NCBI GenBank assembly: GCA_023395555.1
Contig: JAEWYQ010000051.1
Location: forward strand, 186,001 to 250,000
Source: Bacillota bacterium
Lineage (GTDB): Bacteria; Bacillota; Clostridia; Lachnospirales; Lachnospiraceae
Reading direction: 5' to 3'
Length of the DNA: 64,000 nt
In this document: piece after piece, positions 19,245-26,392 of the stretch
Layout: every line of letters begins with the position of its first letter
How positions within the stretch are numbered: position 1 is the first letter of the stretch
Notes under the pieces: generated by a model
The model's database searches: none
What the model saw: the letters and a program-made list of their open reading frames with translations, nothing else
Told to the model about the DNA's origin: nothing
Made by a program: the position numbers and the translations under genes

Positions 19245-19751
19245 TTATTTTACTGCAATTGAAGGTTTGCGTTCATAACGGCAAAAGGTGTAGGTCAGAT
19301 CATAATAGGTCTGCTCCTCTGTTTCCTCCGCCAGTACCCAATCCTCCATCTGGTCCAGGTTCGGAAAATAGGTATCCGCGTGGTACCCATAATCTATCTT
19401 TGTAATATGGGCTGTTTCGCAGTATTGGAGCATCTGCCGGTAGATACTGGCTCCTCCGATGACATAGATATTCTCCCTCGGACAGTCCTTTACCAGCTCC
19501 AAAGCCTCCTCGATGCTGTTCACCACATCGGCATCCTTCACCTTATAATCCTTTTTCCGGGAAATTACAATATTCCTCCGGTTTTTCAAAGGCTGTCCTC
19601 CCGGAAAGCTCTCCAATGTGTTTCTGCCCATAATTACCACCTTGCCCATGGTCTCATCGCGGAAGAACCGCATATCCGCCGGAATACTGACCAGCAGCTG
19701 GTTCCGGTATCCTATGGCCCAGTTTTTATCCACTGCAGCAATAACGTTCAT
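19245..19751 (-). CDS. folA: Dihydrofolate reductase
   Basis: A 168-residue DHFR reducing dihydrofolate to tetrahydrofolate with NADPH. The N-terminal MNVIAAVDKNWAIGYRNQLL carries the Met20-loop region; GKVVIMGRNTLESFPGGQPL is the cofactor-binding signature and VIGGASIYRQML the glycine-rich motif. It follows thyA by 32 nt on the same strand, so the two form an operon. This suits the chemistry, since ThyA produces dihydrofolate that FolA recycles. GGCGGG lies upstream of the ATG. Confidence 0.96.
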   Translation of the reverse strand: MNVIAAVDKNWAIGYRNQLLVSIPADMRFFRDETMGKVVIMGRNTLESFPGGQPLKNRRNIVISRKKDYKVKDADVVNSIEEALELVKDCPRENIYVIGGASIYRQMLQYCETAHITKIDYGYHADTYFPNLDQMEDWVLAEETEEQTYYDLTYTFCRYERKPSIAVK

Positions 19752-19783
19752 TCGTATACCCGCCTTTCTTCTGATGCAAAGCC

Positions 19784-20629
19784 TTATACCGCCACAGGAA
19801 TCTCCACCTTGGGCCCGAATTGATAATTCCTCAGCTCAAAATCCTCCACCTTGAACTGATAGAAATCCTTAACCTCCGGATTTATCCAAAATTCTGGGGC
19901 ATCATAGGTCGGACGCTGAATCAGCTCCTTTATGATGGGAATATGCCTGTCATAGATATGCGCGTCCGCAATGACATGCACCAGCTCTCCGGCCTCATAG
20001 CCGCACACCTGTGCCAGCATATGAACCAGTACGGCATACTGGCACACATTCATGCTGTTGGCAGCAAGAATATCATTGGATCGCTGATTTAAAACAGCAT
20101 TAAGGATGAGCCTGTCCCTGTCCGGCTTTTTGGTAACATTAAAGGTCATGCTGTATGCACAGGGATAGAGCCGCATCTCATGAAGATCCTGGTGAACATA
20201 CAGATTGGTCATAATTCTCCTGCTGTAGGGATTATTCTTCAGATCAAAGATAACACGGTCAACCTGATCCATCTCACCTTCTTTGTACCGGTGCTTTACC
20301 CCCAGCTGATATCCGTAGGCCTTTCCGATGGAACCGTTCTCATCTGCCCAGGCATCCCAGATATGACTGTTTAAGTCATGGACATTGTTGGATTTCTTCT
20401 GCCATATCCACAGCAGCTCATCAATGCAGGTCTTAATTGCCGTCTTACGCAAGGTAAGTGCCGGGAATTCCTTGGATAGATCGTACCGGTTCACCACACC
20501 GAATTTCTTTATGGTGTATGCATAGGAGCCGTCCTCCCACTTGGGTCTTACCTTCTCTCCCTCGGTGCTTACCCCGTTCTCCAGTATATCCTTGCACATA
20601 TTAATAAAAATATGATCCGCTAAACTCAT
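19784..20629 (-). CDS. thyA: Thymidylate synthase
   Basis: A protein of 281 residues from ATG 20629, which has GGGAGG upstream. It methylates dUMP to dTMP using methylene-tetrahydrofolate. The catalytic Cys lies in RLYPCAYSM, rather than the canonical LPPCH context of E. coli ThyA. The LLWIWQKKSNNVHDLN insertion and the C-terminal NPEVKDFYQFKVEDFELRNY match the Bacillus phage-phi3T/B. subtilis ThyA branch as I recall it. RSNDILAANSMN and the final VAV are family features. It is the first gene of a thyA-folA operon, with a candidate promoter at 20799-20827 and a leader containing a large palindrome. Confidence 0.95.
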   Translation of the reverse strand: MSLADHIFINMCKDILENGVSTEGEKVRPKWEDGSYAYTIKKFGVVNRYDLSKEFPALTLRKTAIKTCIDELLWIWQKKSNNVHDLNSHIWDAWADENGSIGKAYGYQLGVKHRYKEGEMDQVDRVIFDLKNNPYSRRIMTNLYVHQDLHEMRLYPCAYSMTFNVTKKPDRDRLILNAVLNQRSNDILAANSMNVCQYAVLVHMLAQVCGYEAGELVHVIADAHIYDRHIPIIKELIQRPTYDAPEFWINPEVKDFYQFKVEDFELRNYQFGPKVEIPVAV

Positions 20630-20719
20630 ATTCCATTCCTCCCAATGCTTACTCAATATATCATGCCACGCCCGCAGATTAGGAGCTCAGTCCTTCGGCC
20701 TTCGCTCACGTTGCACTTA

Positions 20720-20778
20720 TCCATGGGGCTTAGGGCATTGATTCAAGCGAGCTTGATCAATGCCCTAAGCCCCATGGA
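20720..20778. repeat. Large palindrome in the thyA leader
   Basis: Arms of 23 bp (20720-20742 and 20756-20778) are perfectly complementary, and the complementarity continues inward (TCAAGC-GA-GCTTGA) with one bulged base. On the minus strand it lies in the leader between the candidate promoter and thyA. No T-run follows. Confidence 0.85.
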
Positions 20779-20806
20779 CTAATCTGCTCATCTTGGACAT
20801 TATACC
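20772..20806. repeat. Intergenic promoter-leader repeat, thyA copy
   Basis: Identical at 32 of 35 positions to 8120-8154 upstream of the M16 peptidase gene. In both places it spans from the -10 TATAAT into the start of the transcript. Confidence 0.75.
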
Positions 20807-20827
20807 GTATATAGTTGGTCAAGGCAA
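20799..20827 (-). promoter_or_regulatory. Candidate promoter of thyA-folA
   Basis: On the minus strand TTGCCT (20822-20827), a 17-nt spacer and TATAAT (20799-20804). The leader to the thyA ATG would be about 160 nt and contain the large palindrome. Confidence 0.6.
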
Positions 20828-20856
20828 TGCATAATTTTACGCGATACAGAGACAGA

Positions 20857-20897
20857 ATCACAGAGTGCCCGCATCCAAAATACGGGCACTCTGTGAT
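20857..20897. terminator. Hairpin downstream of nrdD
   Basis: ATCACAGAGTGCCCG pairs perfectly with CGGGCACTCTGTGAT around an 11-nt loop, about 90 nt after the nrdD stop. Only a weak T-rich tail follows on the minus strand. It probably terminates nrdD transcription before the thyA promoter. Confidence 0.65.
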
Positions 20898-20984
20898 CTT
20901 TCTGCTGTCGACGATATACACATTATTGGAAGTTGCATTACAAACTTCCGATAAAAAGCACACATGGGAACTCTGCAATATATT

Positions 20985-23360
20985 CTACGATAAACGAACC
21001 ATCTGTTCTTCTACAAACCCCTTAATATTAGAGGCATTTACAAATTTTCTAAACGTACCGTCCTTTACCTCAACCAGGGTGGGGGCCTGCATAATGCCGT
21101 ATTCCTGGGCCAGCTCCGTATTCTCCTGAGCATCCACAACCGCAAAGTTCATATCCTTCAGGTACTCTTTGGCGATATGGCAATTGGGGCAGGTTCGGGT
21201 CGTAAACAGATAGAGACCATCCTCCATCGATCCGCTGTCCCTGGCTGCTGTCACAGGAGAAGCACTCCGCAGCAGATTCATCTTTCTGGAATGCTGAACA
21301 TCATAGATCTTACGGTTCTTATACTCCTGGGCCTTACCCTCGTTCCAGTTCTGTACGGGACGGTAATAGCCGGTGATCCGGCTGTAGACCTCCGCTCTTT
21401 CTCCGCAATGGGGACAGGTGAACTGCTCCCCCGGGAGATAACCGTGTGTCTTACATACAGAATAAGTAGGGGACATGGTATAATAAGGTAATTTATAGTT
21501 ATTCGCAATGGTTCTCACCAGCTTGGCTGCCGCTTCCCAATCCGGAAGCTTCTCACCCAGAAATGCGTGGAAAACTGTTCCGGAGGTATACAGGGTCTGC
21601 AATTCATCCTGAATATCCAGAGCCTCAAAAACGTCCTGGGTATATCCTACCGGAAGATGGGAGCTGTTGGTATAATAAGGGGTATCTCCCGGATTCCCGG
21701 CCGTTATGATATCGGACCAACGCTTCCTGTCGTTCTTCGCCAGACGATAGGTCGTGGATTCCGCAGGCGTCGCTTCCAGATTATAGAGATCGCCGTATTT
21801 CTCCTGGTAATCGGACAGACGCTCCCTCATATGATTCAAAGTCCTGATGGTAAACTGCTTCGTTTTATCATGGGTCATATCTTCCCCAAGCCATTTTGCA
21901 TTGAGGCCTACTTCATTCATGCCGATCAGGCCGATGGTTGAGAAATGGTTATCAAAGCTGCCCAGATACCTCTTGGTATAGGGGTACAGTCCCTCGTCCA
22001 GAAGCTTGGTGATGATATTTCTCTTCACCTTCAGGGAACGTGCCGACAGATCCATCATGCGGTCAAGGCGTGCGAAGAAATCCTTCTCATCGGCAGCCAG
22101 ATATGCAATTCGCGGCATATTGATGGTCACGACTCCCACGGATCCCGTGCTCTCTCCCGAGCCGAAGAAGCCGCCGGTCTTCTTGCGCAGCTCTCTCAGA
22201 TCCAGACGCAAACGGCAGCACATGGATCGAACATCACTGGGCTCCATGTCACTGTTGATATAATTCGAGAAATAAGGCGTTCCGTATTTGGCGGTCATTT
22301 CAAATAACAGACGGTTATTCCCCGTATCAGACCAGTCAAAATCCTTTGTGATGGAATAGGTGGGAATCGGATACTGGAAGCCTCTGCCGTTGGCATCCCC
22401 TTCAATCATAATTTCAATGAAGGCCTTGTTCACCATATCCATTTCCTTCTTACAGTCCTTGAACTTGAAATCCACTTCCTTACCGCCCACAATACAGGGC
22501 AGCTCCGCAAGGTCAGCCGGAACGGTCCAGTCCAGGGTAATGTTAGAGAAGGGAGCCTGGGTTCCCCAGCGGCTCGGTGTGTTTACCCCGTAGACAAAGG
22601 ATTGGATGCATTGCTTTACTTCTTTATAGGTCAGATTGTCAATCTTAACAAAGGGAGCCAGGTAGGTGTCAAAGGAGGAAAATGCCTGGGCTCCTGCCCA
22701 TTCATTCTGCATGATTCCCAGGAAATTCACCATCTGGTTGCACAGGGTAGAAAGATGGCTGGCCGGGGAGGAGGTAATCTTACCGGGGATTCCGCCAAGT
22801 CCTTCTTTAATCAGCTGCTTCAGGGACCAGCCGGCACAATAGCCGGTCAGCATGGATAAGTCATGCAAATGGATATCCCCGTTGCGGTGGGCATTGGCAA
22901 TCTCCTCGTCATAAACTTCCGATAACCAGTAATTTGCCGTGATGGCGCCGGAGTTATGCAATATAAGACCGCCGACGGAATAGGTAACAGTGGAGTTCTC
23001 CTTAACACGCCAGTCCTCTTCGTTCACATAATTGTTCACTATCTCCTTATAGTCCAGAATCGTGGACTTCATATTACGGATCTTTTCTCTATTTTTACGG
23101 TATAGGATGTAAGCCTTGGCAACATCGGTATAGCCGGTCTGCTCTAGTACATGTTCCACACTGTCCTGAATATCTTCCACATGTATGGTTTCCTCTTTTA
23201 TCTTTCTCTGAAAATCAGAGGTTACACGAAGCGCAAGCAAGCTGATAATCTCATCATTATATACCTTCTCCGTAGCTTTAAAAGCCTTGGTGATCGCTTC
23301 ACTGATTTTCTTCAGATCAAATTCTACAACCTGCCCATCTCTCTTAATTACATTAATCAT
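20985..23360 (-). CDS. nrdD: Anaerobic ribonucleoside-triphosphate reductase with fused thioredoxin/glutaredoxin-like domain
   Basis: A class III (glycyl radical) ribonucleotide reductase of 791 residues from ATG 23360 (GGAAGGAG upstream); an ATG seven codons earlier is less typical. An ATP-cone comes first (MINVIKRDGQVVEFDLKKIS). The barrel follows, then a zinc site (CKTHGYLPGEQF-TCPHCGE) and the glycyl radical loop RITGYYRPVQNWN, with the radical Gly in ITGYY. The last 75 or so residues are an extra redox domain (DGLYLFTTRTCPNCHIAKEY, with a CPNC pair, and a cis-Pro in MQAPTL). The fusion suggests an in-built dithiol reductant instead of formate. The activase nrdG is not adjacent. Two NrdR boxes lie upstream. 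Confidence 0.95.
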   Translation of the reverse strand: MINVIKRDGQVVEFDLKKISEAITKAFKATEKVYNDEIISLLALRVTSDFQRKIKEETIHVEDIQDSVEHVLEQTGYTDVAKAYILYRKNREKIRNMKSTILDYKEIVNNYVNEEDWRVKENSTVTYSVGGLILHNSGAITANYWLSEVYDEEIANAHRNGDIHLHDLSMLTGYCAGWSLKQLIKEGLGGIPGKITSSPASHLSTLCNQMVNFLGIMQNEWAGAQAFSSFDTYLAPFVKIDNLTYKEVKQCIQSFVYGVNTPSRWGTQAPFSNITLDWTVPADLAELPCIVGGKEVDFKFKDCKKEMDMVNKAFIEIMIEGDANGRGFQYPIPTYSITKDFDWSDTGNNRLLFEMTAKYGTPYFSNYINSDMEPSDVRSMCCRLRLDLRELRKKTGGFFGSGESTGSVGVVTINMPRIAYLAADEKDFFARLDRMMDLSARSLKVKRNIITKLLDEGLYPYTKRYLGSFDNHFSTIGLIGMNEVGLNAKWLGEDMTHDKTKQFTIRTLNHMRERLSDYQEKYGDLYNLEATPAESTTYRLAKNDRKRWSDIITAGNPGDTPYYTNSSHLPVGYTQDVFEALDIQDELQTLYTSGTVFHAFLGEKLPDWEAAAKLVRTIANNYKLPYYTMSPTYSVCKTHGYLPGEQFTCPHCGERAEVYSRITGYYRPVQNWNEGKAQEYKNRKIYDVQHSRKMNLLRSASPVTAARDSGSMEDGLYLFTTRTCPNCHIAKEYLKDMNFAVVDAQENTELAQEYGIMQAPTLVEVKDGTFRKFVNASNIKGFVEEQMVRLS

Positions 23361-23461
23361 CTGTGACCTTCTCCTTCCCATTTTCCCTCTTACTTATCGC
23401 AAGAACACGCCCGGCTGTAATCCGGCCGACGGCGCAAGCATTGCCGCTTTTTGCCGTAAGC

Positions 23462-23586
23462 TGTAATCGCGGTGTACCACACAGGTGCCGTTGTTATCAT
23501 ATCTTATATTACAGGAACAAAGTGCATGTTCCTGTAATCGGGGTGTACAATACAGATACGCTTGTTCTTATATCTTATATTACCAG
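23462..23586. repeat. Two 54-bp direct repeats in the nrdD leader
   Basis: Positions 23462-23515 and 23533-23586 share a TGTAATCG.GGTGTAC start and a TATCTTATATTAC.(A)G end, with a diverged middle. Between them ACAGGAACA and TGTTCCTGT can pair. They lie between the NrdR boxes and nrdD, so within the nrdD leader if transcription starts near the boxes. Function is unknown. Confidence 0.65.
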
Positions 23587-23612
23587 AAAGAGCCATGTTC
23601 GTCAACAATAAA

Positions 23613-23628
23613 ATACTAGATATATGCG
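23613..23628. promoter_or_regulatory. NrdR box 1
   Basis: ATACTAGATATATGCG resembles the 16-bp NrdR consensus (ACACWATATMTWGTGT-like) read on either strand. It is paired with a second box centred 31 bp away, the usual arrangement for NrdR control of ribonucleotide reductase genes. Confidence 0.75.
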
Positions 23629-23643
23629 ACTTTTTTCTCCATC

Positions 23644-23659
23644 ACACTATATCTAGTAT
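23644..23659. promoter_or_regulatory. NrdR box 2
   Basis: ACACTATATCTAGTAT is an excellent match to the NrdR box. The centre-to-centre distance to box 1 is 31 bp, about three helical turns. The flanks AATAAAATACTAG and CTAGTATTTTATT also make the pair an inverted repeat. Confidence 0.82.
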
Positions 23660-23680
23660 TTTATTAGTAATTTATACCCA

Positions 23681-23693
23681 GGTGCCTGACACC
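23681..23693. repeat. GGTGTCAGGCACC motif, copy 2 (minus orientation)
   Basis: The reverse complement of the motif at 17262-17274, located just after the hflX stop codon. Confidence 0.5.
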
Positions 23694-23708
23694 GTTTTAT
23701 GACGCCCT

Positions 23709-24956
23709 TTATACCAGGCTTTGATGAATGTCCTTCGGGACATATGCCTTTATATAGATCCCGTCCTGCTGGTACTCCTCCTCCAATAGCTGCCCGTATT
23801 TTCTGACCGTCTGGATCTTACCTGCGTCCTGGTAGGAGAACACCTTCTCCAGCAATACCTTGCGCTCATTTAATACCCTTTCCAGCAGCTGCAGCAGCTG
23901 TTCCAGCCCCTCGCCGGTCTTTGCTGAGATTCTGACCGTATGATCCGCCTTAAAATCCTTGATCACCGCCTCGGCCTCCGGCTTATCCTGCTTGTTAAAG
24001 GCCGTAATGATAACCTTATCCTGAATTCCCAACCGGTTCAGGGTATCATATACGATATGCATCTGCCGGTCCGCATCCGGGTTGGAGCTGTCCACCACAT
24101 GAATTAAAATATCCGCATATCGGGATTCCTCCAGGGTACTTCGGAACGCCTCAATCAGGTGATGAGGAAGCTTGCGGATAAAACCGACGGTATCTGTAAG
24201 CAGAAGCTGCTGCCCGCTTTCCAGGGCAAGGGTTCTTGTAGTCGGATCCAGAGTGGCAAAGAGCTTATCCTCTTCCAGAACTCCGGCATTGGTGAGATGA
24301 TTCAGCAGGGTGGATTTGCCTGCGTTGGTATAGCCCACAATGGCCGCAACGGGAATCCGGTTCTTACTGCGAAGCCCTCTCAGGGTCTCCCTGCTCTGCT
24401 TCACATCCTCCAGCTCCCGCTTCAGCAGCGTTATTCTCTCCTTGATAATACGGCGGTCCATCTCCAGCTTCTTCTCGCCGGGTCCTCTGGTGCCGATGCC
24501 TCCTCCCAGTCTGGACAGGGAATTCCGAAGGCCGATCAGCCTGGTGGACCGGTACCGCAGCTGGGCCAGCTCCACCTGGATCTTACCTTCCTTCGTAGAC
24601 GCCCGCTTTGCAAAAATATCCAATATAATTACCGTCCGGTCCAACACCTTCATCTGAAGGGCATCCTCCAGATTCTTAAACTGGACCGGCGTGAGTTCGT
24701 CATCGCAGACCACTCCGGTGGCTCCGGTCTCCATCGCCAGCTCCCGGACCTCCTCTATCTTGCCTTTTCCAATATAGGTGCCCGGGTGAATGCTTTCCCG
24801 GTTCTGTATGATTCTTCCCGCGGCAGCCGCCCCCGCCGTAGCGATCAGCTCCTCCAGCTCGTCCAGGGACTGGACAATATCATCCCGCTCCGAGGAGGAT
24901 ACTCCCACCAATATCAGGCGCTCCTCCTGCTCCTTTATCTCATATAGTTCTGCCAC
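23709..24956 (-). CDS. hflX: GTPase HflX
   Basis: A 415-residue HflX, a ribosome-associated GTPase that splits stalled or hibernating 70S ribosomes under stress. The N-terminal HflX domain contains PGTYIGKGKIEEV, the GTRGPGEKKLE signature (about 155-165) and a coiled region before the G domain. G1 is GYTNAGKST (about 208-216), with DTVGFIRKLPHHL as G3. The start is a GTG at 24954-24956 with an AGGGTG-like site upstream. A 64-nt gap separates it from the upstream TPR lipoprotein gene on the same strand. Confidence 0.95.
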   Translation of the reverse strand: MAELYEIKEQEERLILVGVSSSERDDIVQSLDELEELIATAGAAAAGRIIQNRESIHPGTYIGKGKIEEVRELAMETGATGVVCDDELTPVQFKNLEDALQMKVLDRTVIILDIFAKRASTKEGKIQVELAQLRYRSTRLIGLRNSLSRLGGGIGTRGPGEKKLEMDRRIIKERITLLKRELEDVKQSRETLRGLRSKNRIPVAAIVGYTNAGKSTLLNHLTNAGVLEEDKLFATLDPTTRTLALESGQQLLLTDTVGFIRKLPHHLIEAFRSTLEESRYADILIHVVDSSNPDADRQMHIVYDTLNRLGIQDKVIITAFNKQDKPEAEAVIKDFKADHTVRISAKTGEGLEQLLQLLERVLNERKVLLEKVFSYQDAGKIQTVRKYGQLLEEEYQQDGIYIKAYVPKDIHQSLV

Positions 24957-25020
24957 TATAACACCCTAACCTTTCTCACGGCCAGCAAACCACGCGCCCC
25001 AGTCTCAATATTTGCAGAGC

Positions 25021-26214
25021 CTATTCTGCTCCGTTTTCGATCACCGCTTCCATCCGCCTTGTCTCCAGGAACCGCGCTTCCCTTGCAGCCTCTTCATCCC
25101 CCGGATACAGGCTGAGATACCAGTTCAGATTCTTTCCGGCATCCTCAAATCTGCCCAGGTACTCATAGGCAACAATCAGATTCTTCATTAAAATCTGCAT
25201 CGATCCCGCCTGGTTAAGGGCAATTCCCTGCTCCAAGCACTGAAGGGCACTGGCATACTCACCCGTTTTAATATAGCAGGCGGCGATCTGATTATAAGCG
25301 CCCGGTACTGCGGCCCCGCCGTCCTTTATAAAAATATCATAGTAATAAATGGCCTTCGGATAATCCTTTTGGATACGGTAAATCTCTCCGATATAATAAT
25401 ATGCTTCCTTAAAGCCATTTTTGAAGCCCTCACTGAACTCCGACAGCGACAGCTCGTAATCCCCCTGGTAGAAATGAATCTTTGCCAGATTATACCCGTC
25501 GGCGCTGGTCTTCACTTCAATTGCAGAGGCCGTCTTCAGCACCTCTGCCGCAGCTTGCTCCTCACCGTTCTCCATAAGAAGATAATACTTCCCAAGGTAA
25601 TGGGCATAATTGCCCGGCTCCAGCCGGATTGCCTCATCATAATCCGCCCTGCTCTTATCGGCATCCCCTAAAAAACCATAGCATAAAGCCCGGCTGCTGT
25701 AAGCATTGGCACTCTTCGCGTCCAGCTTGATCAAATCCGTATAGTTCTGTATCGCTTCCTCATAGGAGCCAAGGGCCATGAGAGAGCTTCCGACATAATA
25801 CAATATATCCATATCCAGCTTCGATAATTCATTGATCTCAAGAGCCTTTCGAAACTCCTCCATTGCCTTGCCGTATTCCAGCATAAAATAATAGGCAATC
25901 CCTTTTCCCCGGTGTATTCTCTTGTTATTCCGGTTCACGATAATGATATCCTTATTAACATATGCCTTATCAAATTCAGCCAAAGCCTCTTCATACCGTC
26001 CCAGCTTGATCAAAGCCATACCGCCGTCTATGTAATAATCAGCCCTGCCGGGCTTCTTCTCCTTTGCTGCGGTAAAATAGGAGAGCGCATCCTCATAATT
26101 CCCGCTTTCAAAGCTCTTCTTTCCATTCCGATAAAGGTCCCCGGATGAACCGCATCCGGAAAATATAAGCACCAATATAAGAGATAATCCTATAGAAAGA
26201 AGCTTCCTCTTCAT
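25021..26214 (-). CDS. TPR-repeat lipoprotein
   Basis: A protein of 397 residues from ATG 26214, which follows GGAGGTGGAGG; the frame stays open upstream but lacks a start with a site. The signal peptide ends in the lipobox FSGC, so the protein is anchored on the outer membrane face. The mature part is almost entirely tetratricopeptide repeats, about nine or ten, for example GNYEDALSYFTAAKEKKPGR and GRYEEALAEFDKAYVN. TPR solenoids mediate protein contacts; the partner is unknown. It has a candidate promoter at 26349-26377. hflX follows 64 nt downstream. Confidence 0.88.
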   Translation of the reverse strand: MKRKLLSIGLSLILVLIFSGCGSSGDLYRNGKKSFESGNYEDALSYFTAAKEKKPGRADYYIDGGMALIKLGRYEEALAEFDKAYVNKDIIIVNRNNKRIHRGKGIAYYFMLEYGKAMEEFRKALEINELSKLDMDILYYVGSSLMALGSYEEAIQNYTDLIKLDAKSANAYSSRALCYGFLGDADKSRADYDEAIRLEPGNYAHYLGKYYLLMENGEEQAAAEVLKTASAIEVKTSADGYNLAKIHFYQGDYELSLSEFSEGFKNGFKEAYYYIGEIYRIQKDYPKAIYYYDIFIKDGGAAVPGAYNQIAACYIKTGEYASALQCLEQGIALNQAGSMQILMKNLIVAYEYLGRFEDAGKNLNWYLSLYPGDEEAAREARFLETRRMEAVIENGAE

Positions 26215-26227
26215 CCTCCACCTCCGT

Positions 26228-26358
26228 GGTTCGCATATCATGTAATCCTTTGTGCTGACTAAGCGACGAGGCGTAGCATAATGCGCATAATCATCACGAA
26301 ATGACGCATACCATAGGAGCATACAACTAAGGTATAATGTCTATCGACATTATACCTT
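26228..26358. repeat. Intergenic repeat upstream of the TPR lipoprotein gene
   Basis: This gap carries a perfect hairpin (AGGTATAATGTC-TATC-GACATTATACCT, about 26330-26358). It also has a CATACCATAGGAGC block that, inverted, matches GCTCCTATGGTATG in the repeat at 8094-8107, and a GATTATGCGCA block shared with 3711-3721. It looks like a degenerate member of the same family. Confidence 0.5.
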
Positions 26359-26377
26359 ACTATTCCCAAAAAAACAA
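26349..26377 (-). promoter_or_regulatory. Candidate promoter of the TPR lipoprotein gene
   Basis: On the minus strand TTGTTT (26372-26377), a 17-nt spacer and TATAAT (26349-26354). The -10 element lies within a small perfect palindrome that contains TATAAT on both strands. Confidence 0.55.
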
Positions 26378-26392
26378 TAAAGAATCACAGAC

